From NCBI GenBank assembly GCA_014238945.1, contig JABAAB010000081.1:1-41467 (forward strand): a stretch of 41,467 nucleotides of DNA, given 5' to 3'. The position numbers and the translations under genes are program-made. Each line of letters begins with the position of its first letter. Within the stretch, counting starts at the first letter, position 1. A model generated the notes under the pieces. The model worked only from the letters and a program-made list of their open reading frames with translations. It had not been told where the DNA came from and did no database searches. Positions 25,424 to 34,792 of the stretch are shown here, piece after piece. This DNA comes from Lysobacterales bacterium. Lineage in GTDB: Bacteria > Pseudomonadota > Gammaproteobacteria > Xanthomonadales > SZUA-36.

Positions 25424-27108
25424 TGCAGACCGAGTACTTCCTTGCCTTGCTGGTAAACAATATCCACCGGGATACTGATGGCGTCAAGACGGTTCAGGTC
25501 GGATTGAAGTTGAGCCCCGACATTGCCTTTCTCCGCCACAAACGCGGCGACCCGGTCGTAATCGCCGTCACCCTGCAGTACCAGCAAATCATTGCTCAGA
25601 CCTTTGACGGCCTGTTCAAACTCGGCCACATTGACACGGTAGGTACCGGCATCAGGGTCACGCGAAAACGCACCTGCGTCACTGAAATAATTGAAGCGGA
25701 TCATGTTGGCACGACCGTGTGCGCTACTGGCCCCAAACCGCACAGAACGGAAGATACCTGCCAGGAAGGTGACATAGTTGTCCATCAATTCACCCTCGGT
25801 AATTTCACCCATTTCACGCAGACGTTGGACCATATACAGACCGAGGATATCGGCCTTGCCCTCTTCCAGGGCAGAGGCATGTTCCTTCAGAGCGCCACGT
25901 ACGGTGCCGGAACCATCCAGTGTGTTCTTGATGCCAAGACCGTGGGCCACCTCGTGGAACATCGTGTTGCTGAAAAACGCGTCGAAGGTGATGTATTGAC
26001 GTTGGTCTCCGGCGATCAGCAGGTTTGATATCGGCATCAGGATCTGGTTGAACTTGGCCAGCATGGAATTCTTGAGTTGCAAGCGCCGGGTCCCTTTTGC
26101 AAGTTGAACTTCCTCATCATTGGGCAGGTTGATGGCAATGGTCTTGGCACCGGAGTTGCAGTCACCTGCACAGTACACGAGGTCATAAGCATTGAGATCA
26201 GCATCTGATCCCGGCATCTCAGCTTTGTAGGCATCTTCAACTGGTAACCCGCGTTGCAGTTCTGGCATGTACTGGGTGAAGCGTGCCAGTCGTTCACTCC
26301 ACTCCAGATCTTTGAGCAGGACAAAAGTCTCGAACGCCGCACGGTATCCGTAAAGTGCATCCTGGTAAGTTTCAATAGGGCCGATAACCACCTCAATGGG
26401 ATTATTTTTCATCGACATCCAGGCCATGTCCGATGGCTGGTAGATACCTGTTTTCAGTGCTTCGGCACGCATCTTGAGGTAGGCTGCGAACTCAGGGTCT
26501 TCGGCCAGTTCAGATGCCTTGATCAACAGGGCTGACAATTCAGTAATCCGGGATTCAAAGGCCTCGTGGTAGGGCACCAGTTGCAGCGCGCCATCGGTAT
26601 CCCGTGTCACCAGGGAGTAAAGTCCATCTTTACCATCCTGTTGCCAGGCTTCGAATTCATCTTTGCTCATATCCTCGGGATAAAATCGGGCACCCGGCGG
26701 ACGTGGCCCATAGCTTTCCAAAAATGACTGGTCTGCTGCGAGTCGGTCCCAGGGGCCATAATTGTAGAACGCAAAACGACGTGCTTTCGGGTCATCTATG
26801 CCCTCTAACAGGTCTTTTTTGTCACCCCAGACCTGCTGCCAGAATATCTCATTGGTAATCTGGCCGGCATCAATCAGTATGCCGATCATCTGTCGTTGGT
26901 TGTCACTGAGGTGGCTCAAGTCAGGGGCGAGACGAACCTCGGCATAGATATCAAATCTTGAAGGTTGTGCCGTCTCGGTCGCGGACTCTGCAACTGCATC
27001 ATCTGGTTGCTCACCCGAGGCCATCAGGTCCATCGTTTTTTCGGTTTTTTCGCAAGCTGCAAGCGAGTACGCGAGCAACAGCGCGGTAAAAAGTAACTTT
27101 GTGTTCAT
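25420..27108 (-). CDS. Dipeptidyl-peptidase III-like (M49-type) zinc metallopeptidase, lipoprotein
   Basis: 562 residues. A lipoprotein signal is clear (SLAAC, C19), so it is likely anchored in the outer or inner membrane facing the periplasm. The residue after Cys is E, not D, which favours outer-membrane sorting by the enterobacterial +2 rule. Zinc ligands: HEVAHG (H385, E386, H389) and, 26 residues later, EEGKAD (E415/E416). Classical DPP III enzymes have a six-residue HExxGH; this one has the shorter HExxH, a form known from some bacterial M49 relatives such as Caldithrix. It probably trims dipeptides from oligopeptides; substrate unknown. It is the first gene of a reverse unit with proB and proA, overlapping proB by 4 bases. 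Confidence 0.82.
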   Translation of the reverse strand: MNTKLLFTALLLAYSLAACEKTEKTMDLMASGEQPDDAVAESATETAQPSRFDIYAEVRLAPDLSHLSDNQRQMIGILIDAGQITNEIFWQQVWGDKKDLLEGIDDPKARRFAFYNYGPWDRLAADQSFLESYGPRPPGARFYPEDMSKDEFEAWQQDGKDGLYSLVTRDTDGALQLVPYHEAFESRITELSALLIKASELAEDPEFAAYLKMRAEALKTGIYQPSDMAWMSMKNNPIEVVIGPIETYQDALYGYRAAFETFVLLKDLEWSERLARFTQYMPELQRGLPVEDAYKAEMPGSDADLNAYDLVYCAGDCNSGAKTIAINLPNDEEVQLAKGTRRLQLKNSMLAKFNQILMPISNLLIAGDQRQYITFDAFFSNTMFHEVAHGLGIKNTLDGSGTVRGALKEHASALEEGKADILGLYMVQRLREMGEITEGELMDNYVTFLAGIFRSVRFGASSAHGRANMIRFNYFSDAGAFSRDPDAGTYRVNVAEFEQAVKGLSNDLLVLQGDGDYDRVAAFVAEKGNVGAQLQSDLNRLDAISIPVDIVYQQGKEVLGLQ

Positions 27109-27168
27109 AGGGAATTTTCTGTATTGAAATTTGGAGGAACACTATAGCAAACAGTGGAAAACATGAAA

Positions 27169-27196
27169 CGTCATTTCCGCGAACGCGGGCGTCTGG
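27169..27196. repeat. Palindromic intergenic repeat (CGTCATTTCCGCG type)
   Basis: CGTCATTTCCGCGAACGCGGG contains a CCGCG/CGCGG stem around AA, and continues to CGTCTGG. It matches, in the opposite orientation, 12 of 13 bases of the element at the right edge of the window (41429-41441). The surrounding gap 27109-27433 (325 bases) otherwise holds only promoter-like sequence for fmdB-aspS and presumably for the reverse unit; I see no gene in it. Confidence 0.55.
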
Positions 27197-27366
27197 TATA
27201 GCTGTCGCCATAGCCTTCTGCCCAGTTTTGGAAACTGTATTCTTGCGACACTTGAGACGATTATGGTCTTTTGATCAACTGCAGACCTTTGCCGGGCCAT
27301 TGACCTTCCTTCCAATAGTCCCAACTTAATACTTGGCTGGTAATAGATGGTCGCCTGTTGAGCGTT

Positions 27367-27372
27367 TATAAT
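27367..27372 (+). promoter_or_regulatory. Candidate -10 box for fmdB-aspS
   Basis: A perfect TATAAT, 61 bases before the fmdB GTG. The -35 region at 17 bases spacing (TAGATG) is poor. A short hairpin, CCCGT with ACGGG around GTTGAAG, follows in the leader. Plausible but unproven. Confidence 0.4.
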
Positions 27373-27433
27373 GCCCGCCCCCGTGTTGAAGACGGGATTG
27401 CACGACGACCTGTGCAACGATGGGAGAATTTGA

Positions 27434-27790
27434 GTGCCAATTTACGAATACCGTTGCCAGTCATGCGAGCATGAACTGGAAAAACTGCAGCGCATGAGCG
27501 ATGACCAACTGGTTGATTGTCCTCATTGTGGTCAACCGGCATTAAAACGTTTGATATCAGCAGTCGCGTTTCGTTTGAAAGGCAGCGGCTGGTATGAGAC
27601 AGATTTCAAGCAGGGTCAGAAACGTAACCTGGCAGATTCCGGGAATGACACTGACAGCAAGGAAGCCTTGGACAAAAAGTCTTCCAGTGACAAAAACGGG
27701 TCAAAGGAAAAGTCAACTGTGAGCGGCGATACCAAAAAACCGGCTACAAAAAAAGACACCAATACTGCAGCAGGGTCCGGGACGGCTTAA
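27434..27790 (+). CDS. FmdB-family zinc-ribbon protein
   Basis: 118 residues. The FmdB/CxxC_CxxC_SSSS zinc ribbon fills residues 1-42: MPIYEYRCQSC with C8 and C11, then CPHCG with C29 and C32. The rest is a low-complexity tail rich in Lys, Ser, Asp and Thr, probably disordered. The start is GTG with GGGAGAA a few bases upstream. The family is often encoded just before aspS in proteobacteria and described as a putative regulatory protein; its function is not established. Confidence 0.88.
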   Translation: MPIYEYRCQSCEHELEKLQRMSDDQLVDCPHCGQPALKRLISAVAFRLKGSGWYETDFKQGQKRNLADSGNDTDSKEALDKKSSSDKNGSKEKSTVSGDTKKPATKKDTNTAAGSGTA

Positions 27791-27863
27791 CAAAAGGATG
27801 ATTTGAACCTGAAACACTACAACAGCACCTTGCATGGTCATGGTGCAGCCAGGAATAAGAAGC

Positions 27864-29630
27864 ATGCGTAGCCATTTATGCGGAGAGGTCAATGAGGCTC
27901 TGGATGGACAGTCAGTCAGCTTATGTGGCTGGGTCGATCGCAGACGTGACCTGGGTGGTCTGATTTTCATTGGACTCCGGGATCACGCTGGTATCTTGCA
28001 GGTCGTGGTTGAGCCTGACAGCGAGGCTTTCGCCGGGGCCGAAGCCCTGCGAAATGAATATTGCGTCCGTATCCGTGGGACGGTGCGATTGCGCCCCGAG
28101 AGCCAGTGGAATGAAGCCATGGCCACCGGCAAAATTGAACTGGTGGCAAGTGAAGTGGAACTGCTCAATGCCTCGGCACCGATTCCGCTGCTGATGACGG
28201 ACGAGGACGGTGAAGAAGTCCGCCTGCGTTACCGTTACCTGGATCTGCGCAGACCGCGGATGCAGCGAAACATGCGTATCCGCTCCCAACTGAACCAGTC
28301 CATACACCGGCATTTGGATGGGCAGGGCTTTTCAGAGTTTGAGACACCCATACTGACCAAGGCGACACCGGAAGGTGCACGAGATTACCTGGTGCCCAGC
28401 CGTATCCACGCCGGGCAGTTTTTTGCTTTGCCGCAGTCACCCCAGTTGTTCAAGCAGTTATTGATGATGGCCGGCATGGATCGTTATTACCAAATAGCAC
28501 GTTGTTTTCGGGATGAGGACCTGCGCGCAGACCGCCAGCCTGAATTTACCCAGTTGGATATGGAAATGTCCTTTGTAGATGAGGCCGGTGTACAGGACGC
28601 TGCCGAAGACCTGGTTCGCACTGTATTCAGGGATGTGCTCGGAGTCGAGCTGGCTTCGCCCATTCCACGAATCAGTTGGCACAGGGCAATGGAAGAGTTT
28701 GGATCGGACAAACCGGACCTGCGTTACCCGATGCGCCTGCACAGTGTGGATGAACACCTTGGCCATGTTGATTTTCGGGTGTTTTCCGGACCGGCCAATG
28801 ATGACGGGCAACGGGTTGCAGCATTGAGAGTTCCCGGTGGTGCGGTTTTTTCACGCAAGCAGATTGATGAGTACACCAAATTCGTGGGCCGTTACGGTGC
28901 CCGGGGTCTGGCGTGGATCAAGGTTAATGATGCCGGCGCTGGTCTCGAGGGTCTACAGTCACCGATTGCAAAATTTCTTGATGAGAAGGCCTGGGATGGT
29001 ATAGCTGAGCTGACCCGTGTACAAACGGGAGACCTGTTGTTTTTCGGGGCTGGTGACTGGTTACTAACCAGCACGTTCATGGGACACTTGTTGGTTCGAA
29101 CCGGTGCTGACCTGGGTCTGGCCGATGATGACTGGGCACTGCTATGGGTTACCGATTTCCCAATGTTCGAGTGGGATGAGGAAAACGGTCGCTATATCGC
29201 CATGCACCATCCCTTTACCGCGCCACAGGCAGATACGCTTGAAGAACTGCGGGCCAACCCTGCGGCAGCAGTGTCACGTGGCTATGACATGGTCCTCAAT
29301 GGTGCGGAGATTGGTGGTGGCTCCATTCGTATTCACAAACCTGAAATGCAGCAGACGGTGTTCGAACTGCTGGGGATCGGCGAGGATGACGCCCAGGCCA
29401 AGTTTGGCTTTCTGCTTGAAGCACTGAAATATGGGTGTCCACCCCATGGTGGTATTGCTTTCGGTCTGGATCGGATCGCTGCGCTAATGGCTGGTGAAGC
29501 ATCAATTCGTGATGTGATCGCCTTTCCGAAAACAACCACCGCCCAGTGCCCTTTGACCAGCGCGCCTTCGGTAATTGATGAACCTCAACTGGAAGAACTG
29601 CACATCAGTGTAAGGAACGGGGAGGAATAA
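27864..29630 (+). CDS. aspS: Aspartyl-tRNA synthetase
   Basis: Class II synthetase charging tRNA-Asp. 588 residues, close to the E. coli enzyme. The anticodon-binding OB fold has VSLCGWVDRRRDLGGLIFIGLRDH. Motif 2 is CFRDEDLRADRQPEFTQLD. The bacterial GAD insertion is about 290-420. Motif 3 is GIAFGLDRIAALM, followed by DVIAFPKTTTAQCPLT. The start is the ATG at 27864, because MRSHLCGEVNEAL aligns with the family N-terminus and AGGA lies 9 bases upstream; the frame runs back to 27834. Whether it also charges tRNA-Asn cannot be told from this window. Confidence 0.97.
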   Translation: MRSHLCGEVNEALDGQSVSLCGWVDRRRDLGGLIFIGLRDHAGILQVVVEPDSEAFAGAEALRNEYCVRIRGTVRLRPESQWNEAMATGKIELVASEVELLNASAPIPLLMTDEDGEEVRLRYRYLDLRRPRMQRNMRIRSQLNQSIHRHLDGQGFSEFETPILTKATPEGARDYLVPSRIHAGQFFALPQSPQLFKQLLMMAGMDRYYQIARCFRDEDLRADRQPEFTQLDMEMSFVDEAGVQDAAEDLVRTVFRDVLGVELASPIPRISWHRAMEEFGSDKPDLRYPMRLHSVDEHLGHVDFRVFSGPANDDGQRVAALRVPGGAVFSRKQIDEYTKFVGRYGARGLAWIKVNDAGAGLEGLQSPIAKFLDEKAWDGIAELTRVQTGDLLFFGAGDWLLTSTFMGHLLVRTGADLGLADDDWALLWVTDFPMFEWDEENGRYIAMHHPFTAPQADTLEELRANPAAAVSRGYDMVLNGAEIGGGSIRIHKPEMQQTVFELLGIGEDDAQAKFGFLLEALKYGCPPHGGIAFGLDRIAALMAGEASIRDVIAFPKTTTAQCPLTSAPSVIDEPQLEELHISVRNGEE

Positions 29631-29742
29631 TGGGTGACAAGCTTGAAAGTACAGCGATATTTTATGCAAACAGGACTTTCGGCACTCAACTTTTTTAACC
29701 GGCTTGGTAAGATAGACGCCGAATTTTTGTACCATGATCTAA

Positions 29743-29748
29743 TATAAT
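29743..29748 (+). promoter_or_regulatory. Candidate -10 box for the S9 peptidase gene
   Basis: A perfect TATAAT in an A+T-rich stretch, 117 bases before the ATG at 29865. The -35 region is not convincing. With the terminator at 31828 this would make the peptidase its own transcription unit. The rest of 29631-29864 holds no gene. Confidence 0.4.
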
Positions 29749-29864
29749 ACAATTTCTCCCAAATACATTTCGGACAATCACGTTTCATTGGTGGCCGCCG
29801 GCTAGTAAATACACCAAAGGGTCAACGGCAACCAGGCTAGAAGTAATTTCAAAGAGGACAAGAT

Positions 29865-31775
29865 ATGAAATTCAAACCAACTGTAGTAATCGTAATGTTA
29901 TTGAGCCTGCTGCTCGCGCAAAACGCGCTGGCCAACCCGGGTCTCGACCACTATTTCAAGAAACCTGACTTCTCCCAGTTTCAACTTTCCCCGAACGGAA
30001 AGTTCATCGCCGGTCTGGCACCGGTTGGTGACCGTCAGAATATTATCGTCATCGACCTCGAAACCAAAAAGAGCCAGGCTGTCACCGCGGTATCCGAGCA
30101 GGATGTCAGGGGGTTCCAATGGGCCACCAATAATCGCCTGCTGTTTTTCATGGATGACGACGGCAACGAGTCGTTCGGTATCTGGGCCGTCAACAAGGAC
30201 GGCAGCCAGCCACGCACCCTGGTGCAGGCCGCAACCACCCGTCCTGGTCGTATCCAGTCAACCAACGTTCTGGACCTCCTTGAGGATGAGCCGGATTGGG
30301 TGCTGGTCAGCAGCAACGATCGTCGTGCGGCCTATCCCGATGTTTACCGGTTGAACATCATCAGCGCACGCAAGACCGTTTTGCACAGGAACCCTGGCAA
30401 GATCACCGGTTGGTTCACCGGTTGGGACGGTAAAGTCCTGGGTGGTGCGTTTACGGATAAGCTTGAGCAAGGTTTCGTTATGCTCGACGAGGAGTCCGGT
30501 GAATGGGAAGAAATTGTTCGTACCCGGTATGATGCCCCATCGTGGACCCCCGCGTTGCTCAGTGGTGATGGCGTAAATGGTTACATCAACTCCAACCTGA
30601 CACCGGAAGGTGAGGTTCGAGACAAAGCTGCGCTGTACCGGTATAACTTTGAAACACGTGAAATGGGCGAAATGATCGCTGAGCACGCCGTAGTCGATTG
30701 CTGTGCAGTTGGCACCACCCGGGCTACCAAAGACATGATCAGCTATTCCTACAATGTAGGCAAGCCCACCACCGTGTATACCGATCCAAAATGGAAATCC
30801 ATCATGGACGGTATTAATGCTGCTCTTCCCGATACCCAGAATTTCATCAGCAGCATGGACAACGATGAGACCATTGGTGTGGTTGTTTCCACATCATCGA
30901 CCCAGCCTGCCACCTACTATCTTTATGATTTTGAAGAACGCAAGCTGAGTTACCTGGCTGATTCAAGGCCGTGGATCAAAGCAGATGAAATGGCAGAGAT
31001 GGTTCCCTATGAAATCACTGCACGTGATGGCATGCAGTTGCACGGATATCTGACCCTGCCGGCCAACGGCACAGATAAAAACGTACCTGTTGTAGTTAAT
31101 CCACATGGTGGTCCATGGGCCCGGGACAATTGGGGCTATAACCCTGAGATCCAGTTCCTGGCCAATCGTGGCTATGCGGTGCTACAGGTCAACTTCCGTG
31201 GTTCAACCGGTTTCGGTATGAATCATCTTCTCTCAAGTAATCGTCAATGGGGGCAGGCCATGCAAAATGACATCACTGATGCCGTTCAATGGTTGGTCGA
31301 CGAAGGCATTGGTGACAAAAATCGTATCTGCATCTATGGCGGAAGTTATGGTGGTTACGCAACGATGGCGGGGTTGACCTATACACCGGACCTGTACCAG
31401 TGTGGTATTAACTATGTAGGTGTTACTGACCTGAACCTGTTGTTCAAGTCTTTACCTGATGCCTGGGGCGCTGCTGCTGTTCAATTCCAGGACCGGGTGG
31501 GAGATCCCAAGACGGAAAAGGAATTTCTTGAAGAGTGGTCGCCATCCAATCATGCCGACAAGATCAAGGTACCCGTGTTCATGGCCTATGGTCGTCGGGA
31601 TCCTCGCGTGGTAATCGACCACGCCAACGTGATGGAAAAAGCCTTGAAGAAAAATGGTGTCAAGTATGAACTGATGGTCAAAGGCGATGAAGGTCACGGT
31701 TTCCGGAAACAGGAAAATGTCTATGATTTTTACGGCAAGATGGAGTCATTCCTTGCTGAAAACCTGAATCCGTGA
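29865..31775 (+). CDS. Secreted prolyl oligopeptidase-family (S9) serine peptidase
   Basis: 636 residues. The signal peptide is about 1-23 (hydrophobic VVIVMLLSLLLA, cleavage near ALA-NP), so the product is exported to the periplasm or beyond. An N-terminal beta-propeller (about 30-370) with WD40-like strands such as FQLSPNGKFIAGLAP precedes the alpha/beta hydrolase domain. The catalytic triad is visible: S494 in YGGSYGGYA, D579 in YGRRDPRV, H611 in GDEGHGF. The NPHGGPWARDNWGYNPE segment forms the oxyanion region. This is the acylaminoacyl/dipeptidyl-type S9C group, common in peptide-degrading marine bacteria. AGAGGA precedes the ATG. It separates aspS from yebC, which are often closer together. 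Confidence 0.93.
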   Translation: MKFKPTVVIVMLLSLLLAQNALANPGLDHYFKKPDFSQFQLSPNGKFIAGLAPVGDRQNIIVIDLETKKSQAVTAVSEQDVRGFQWATNNRLLFFMDDDGNESFGIWAVNKDGSQPRTLVQAATTRPGRIQSTNVLDLLEDEPDWVLVSSNDRRAAYPDVYRLNIISARKTVLHRNPGKITGWFTGWDGKVLGGAFTDKLEQGFVMLDEESGEWEEIVRTRYDAPSWTPALLSGDGVNGYINSNLTPEGEVRDKAALYRYNFETREMGEMIAEHAVVDCCAVGTTRATKDMISYSYNVGKPTTVYTDPKWKSIMDGINAALPDTQNFISSMDNDETIGVVVSTSSTQPATYYLYDFEERKLSYLADSRPWIKADEMAEMVPYEITARDGMQLHGYLTLPANGTDKNVPVVVNPHGGPWARDNWGYNPEIQFLANRGYAVLQVNFRGSTGFGMNHLLSSNRQWGQAMQNDITDAVQWLVDEGIGDKNRICIYGGSYGGYATMAGLTYTPDLYQCGINYVGVTDLNLLFKSLPDAWGAAAVQFQDRVGDPKTEKEFLEEWSPSNHADKIKVPVFMAYGRRDPRVVIDHANVMEKALKKNGVKYELMVKGDEGHGFRKQENVYDFYGKMESFLAENLNP

Positions 31776-31827
31776 TGACCTGAACATCACAGCAGTTTGA
31801 TCCAAACTGCGTTATAGTCCTTTATCC

Positions 31828-31857
31828 GGGGCCGGCAATCGCCGGCCCCTTGTTTTT
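31828..31857 (+). terminator. Strong intrinsic terminator after the S9 peptidase gene
   Basis: A perfect 9-bp stem, GGGGCCGGC (31828-31836) with GCCGGCCCC (31841-31849), AATC loop, followed by TTGTTTTT. It is the clearest terminator in the window and ends only 18 bases before the rarD start, so rarD needs a promoter of its own or read-through. Confidence 0.92.
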
Positions 31858-31874
31858 GTGAGGCAGTAACAGGC

Positions 31875-32771
31875 ATGACAGAGCACAAGCTGGACAGGGG
31901 TGGTGCTGCCGCTGCGGTGTCCGCGTTTACCTTTTGGGGGCTGGTACCTGTCTATTACAAGGGATTGCAGACCGTGGGTGCCTGGGAGGTTCTGGCGCAT
32001 CGTATCATCTGGGCCGTCCCCACACTGCTGTTTTTCCTGGCGATCCGTGAACGCAAGAATATCCTGCAAAAGTTGCGTATGGCCAAATCAGATATTGCCT
32101 GGCTGACCCTGACCGGTGTTACCGTGGCGGCCAATTGGCTGATCTTTGTCTGGGCCGTTGCCCACGATCATGTACTGGATACCAGCCTTGGCTATTTTGC
32201 CACGCCGATAGTCAACGTCGTGCTGGGCTGTGTGTTTTTGAAAGAGCGATTACCGGTGCTGCAAACGGTGGGTGTGATGATCGCGGCCGTTGGCACCTTG
32301 TACCTGGCCTGGTTCCTGGGCAGACCACCCTGGATTTCCATTTCGCTGGCCCTCACGTTCGGCTTCTACGGTCTGATGCGCAAACGCCTGACGGTACAGC
32401 CCATGCCGGGTCTGCTGTGGGAATCGTCACTGATGTTCCTTCCTGCACTGGTCTACCTGTTGTGGTTGTCCACACAGACCAGCCAGGCGTTTTTACATTC
32501 GGGTGCAGGTGTTGACCTGCTGCTGATTTTTTCCGGTCTGACCACCGTACTGCCGTTGATATGGTTCAATATGGCAGCACAAAAGCTGCCACTGAGCATA
32601 CTGGGGTTTTTCCAGTACCTGGCCCCGTGCATCAGTTTTCTGTTGGCCGTGTTCCTGTATAACGAAGAATTCACCTATGGTCATGCAGTAGCATTTGCCT
32701 GTATCTGGTTTGCGCTGGCTCTGGTTTCAATCGAGCCGTTTCGCCGGGCAAGGAGGCGTCTGCGTGTCTGA
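31875..32771 (+). CDS. rarD: RarD-type EamA/DMT-superfamily transporter
   Basis: 298-residue inner-membrane protein with about ten hydrophobic helices in two EamA halves. RarD features are FTFWGLVPVYYKGL near the N-terminus, EVLAHRIIWAVP, TSLGYFATPIVNVVLG and LKERLP. Members are drug/metabolite-type exporters; RarD was named from a chloramphenicol-sensitivity context but its natural substrate is unknown. Its last 8 bases overlap the next gene, which carries its ribosome-binding site inside rarD. Confidence 0.9.
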   Translation: MTEHKLDRGGAAAAVSAFTFWGLVPVYYKGLQTVGAWEVLAHRIIWAVPTLLFFLAIRERKNILQKLRMAKSDIAWLTLTGVTVAANWLIFVWAVAHDHVLDTSLGYFATPIVNVVLGCVFLKERLPVLQTVGVMIAAVGTLYLAWFLGRPPWISISLALTFGFYGLMRKRLTVQPMPGLLWESSLMFLPALVYLLWLSTQTSQAFLHSGAGVDLLLIFSGLTTVLPLIWFNMAAQKLPLSILGFFQYLAPCISFLLAVFLYNEEFTYGHAVAFACIWFALALVSIEPFRRARRRLRV

Positions 32772-33384
32772 AATTATCCTCGTACATGGACTGTGGATTC
32801 GCGCATGGTCGATGTCCGCGATTGCCAAACGTCTGCGTGACAAGGGTCATGTTGTTCGGTCCTTCAGCTACCCGACACGCAACAATACGCTTGAGGGTCA
32901 TGCCGATGAATTGCGTGTGTTTATTGGTCAACCGGATGTTGCCAGGCTGCACCTGGTGGGTCACAGCATGGGTGGATTGGTAATTCTGAAGATGCTCAGT
33001 CGATACGACGACCTTCCCCCCGGGCGTATTGTCCTGATGGGAACGCCGGTGAAAGGCAGCCAGGTGGTCAAGAGAATGGAGATTCTGCCGGGCCACAAGG
33101 TCATGTTTGGCAAGGCCAGGGAGGACCTGCTCAAGGGGTTCGCGCAGGCCCCGCGAGAACATCAGACCGGTATGATCAGCGGTACCAGGCCGGTCGGACT
33201 CGGACGTATCGTCGGTTCGCCTGATGAGCCCAGTGACGGCACCGTAGCGGTCAGTGAGACAAATCTTGAAGGTCTGAAGGACCGTATCAAAATGCCGGTT
33301 GGGCATTCCGGTTTATTGCTATCCGCCGATGTAGTGGAGCAGCTCGAACAGTTTCTGATCCATGGCAGTTTCAATCACGGGTAG
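32764..33384 (+). CDS. Small alpha/beta hydrolase (lipase/esterase-like)
   Basis: 206 residues. The alpha/beta-hydrolase core shows IILVHGLWIRAWSM (oxyanion HG), the nucleophile elbow HSMGGLVIL (serine near residue 73) and a C-terminal histidine in PVGHSGLLLS. Sequence around ALMGTPVKGS-like strands resembles PGAP1/lipase-type proteins; the substrate is unknown. The GTG start at 32764 was chosen because a perfect AGGAGG lies 7 bases upstream; the frame extends back to 32695 inside rarD but that leader has no family match. Coupled to rarD. Bases 33385-33501 downstream contain no gene. Confidence 0.85.
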   Translation: MSEIILVHGLWIRAWSMSAIAKRLRDKGHVVRSFSYPTRNNTLEGHADELRVFIGQPDVARLHLVGHSMGGLVILKMLSRYDDLPPGRIVLMGTPVKGSQVVKRMEILPGHKVMFGKAREDLLKGFAQAPREHQTGMISGTRPVGLGRIVGSPDEPSDGTVAVSETNLEGLKDRIKMPVGHSGLLLSADVVEQLEQFLIHGSFNHG

Positions 33385-33501
33385 CCGACAAAAATTAAAA
33401 CCAAATTGCCCGCACATTGGCCCTGTAATTGCCATCGGAGTGACAGGGTTTCATGATAAAATCATCGTTTTCCCCGGTCTTGTTTCAAAGGTATTGTTTA
33501 T

Positions 33502-34239
33502 ATGGCAGGTCATTCCAAGTGGGCGAATATCCAGCACCGCAAGAAAGCGGTTGACGCAAAGCGCGGCAAGATATTCACCCGTATCAACAGGGAACTCAGC
33601 GTGGCCGCCCGTCAGGGTGGGGGCGACCCCGACTCCAACCCGGCTTTGAGGCTGGCAATTGAAAAAGCCAATGCGGCCAATATGCCCAAGGACAACATTG
33701 AGAGGGCTGTTAAGAAGGCCACGGGTGATCTGGAAGGGGTCAGTTATGAAGAACTCAAATACGAAGGATATGCACCCGGTGGTGTGGCGGTGATGGTCGA
33801 GTGCCTGACGGATAACCGCAACCGGACCGTGGCCGAAGTGCGACATGCGTTCACAAAATATGGTGGCAACCTGGGAACGGACGGGTCGGTGGCCTATCTG
33901 TTTTCGAAAATCGGTGTATTGAACTTTGCGCCCGGGACCTCCGAAGATGAGATCATGGAAGTCGCCCTGGATGCGGGTGCGGATGACATCGTGACGGAAT
34001 CCGATGGCTCGATTGAGGTGGTTACCACGCCCGAGGCCTATGCAGAGGTAACCGAAGCCATGAAGACTGCTGGTCTGACACCCGAGAATTCTGAGGTTAC
34101 CATGCGCGCCAGTGTAGAAGTGGCGCTGGATGTAGAAACCGGTGAGAAAGTACTGCGTTTCCTGGATGTACTTGAAGATCTCGATGACACTCAGAATGTC
34201 TATTCCAATGCGGATATTCCAGAACAGGCTTACGGCTGA
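33502..34239 (+). CDS. yebC: YebC/PmpR family protein (TACO1-type)
   Basis: 245 residues with the invariant N-terminus [22 protein letters not shown], read as [13 protein letters not shown] and following lysine-rich helix, and the [27 protein letters not shown] segment. The family is annotated as transcriptional regulators, and some members have been tied to relief of ribosome stalling, especially at proline-rich stretches; which role applies here is open. It leads the yebC-ruvC-ruvA-ruvB string, 5 bases before ruvC. Confidence 0.96.
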   Translation: MAGHSKWANIQHRKKAVDAKRGKIFTRINRELSVAARQGGGDPDSNPALRLAIEKANAANMPKDNIERAVKKATGDLEGVSYEELKYEGYAPGGVAVMVECLTDNRNRTVAEVRHAFTKYGGNLGTDGSVAYLFSKIGVLNFAPGTSEDEIMEVALDAGADDIVTESDGSIEVVTTPEAYAEVTEAMKTAGLTPENSEVTMRASVEVALDVETGEKVLRFLDVLEDLDDTQNVYSNADIPEQAYG

Positions 34240-34244
34240 AAAGT

Positions 34245-34739
34245 ATGCGTATACTTGGTGTTGATCCCGGCTCCCGCATGACCGGTGTAGGAATCATCGA
34301 AGTAAACGGTGACCGGGTCCGCCCGGTGTATTTTGGTGCCATCAAGGCCGGTGACGGTGAATTTACCGAACGTCTGGGTATTATCTTTTCAGGGTTGCAG
34401 CAATTGATAAATGAACATCACCCGGACCAGGCCGCGATCGAAACCGTATTTGTCGCGCACAACGCATCTTCTGCCATCAAGCTGGGTCAGGCACGTGGCG
34501 CCGCAGTGTGCGCGGCCATCTCCTGTGAAGTTCCGGTTGCGGAATACAGTCCGCGTTCGGTCAAGCAGGCCATCGTGGGAAGAGGTGGAGCAGACAAACA
34601 ACAGGTACAACACATGGTCGGTATATTGCTGGGTATCACAGGTCCGATCCAAAACGATGCGGCCGATGCACTGGCGGTGGCCCTGTGCCACCAGCACACA
34701 CAACATACGCTGTCCCGAATGGCGATGATGCAGAAGTAG
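34245..34739 (+). CDS. ruvC: Holliday junction resolvase RuvC
   Basis: Endonuclease that cuts Holliday junctions in the RuvABC resolvasome. 164 residues. All four acidic catalytic residues are present: D7 (LGVDPGSRMTG), E66 (AAIETVF), D138 and D141 (NDAADALAVA). The length is slightly below the E. coli 173 because of a shorter C-terminal tail. It begins 5 bases after yebC. Confidence 0.97.
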   Translation: MRILGVDPGSRMTGVGIIEVNGDRVRPVYFGAIKAGDGEFTERLGIIFSGLQQLINEHHPDQAAIETVFVAHNASSAIKLGQARGAAVCAAISCEVPVAEYSPRSVKQAIVGRGGADKQQVQHMVGILLGITGPIQNDAADALAVALCHQHTQHTLSRMAMMQK

Positions 34740-34792
34740 AGAAAAATGCCGGAAATGAAAAAAATCATCAGGGTTCGTCATGGTGTCGGTTC

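Noticed and set aside
27142-27417. Reverse open frame in the fmdB upstream gap
   Set aside because: It is partly translated from a palindromic repeat, has no ribosome-binding site and would cover the likely fmdB promoter.
32695-32763. N-terminal extension of the alpha/beta hydrolase into rarD
   Set aside because: The GTG at 32764 has a perfect AGGAGG at 7 bases and starts directly at the first beta strand.
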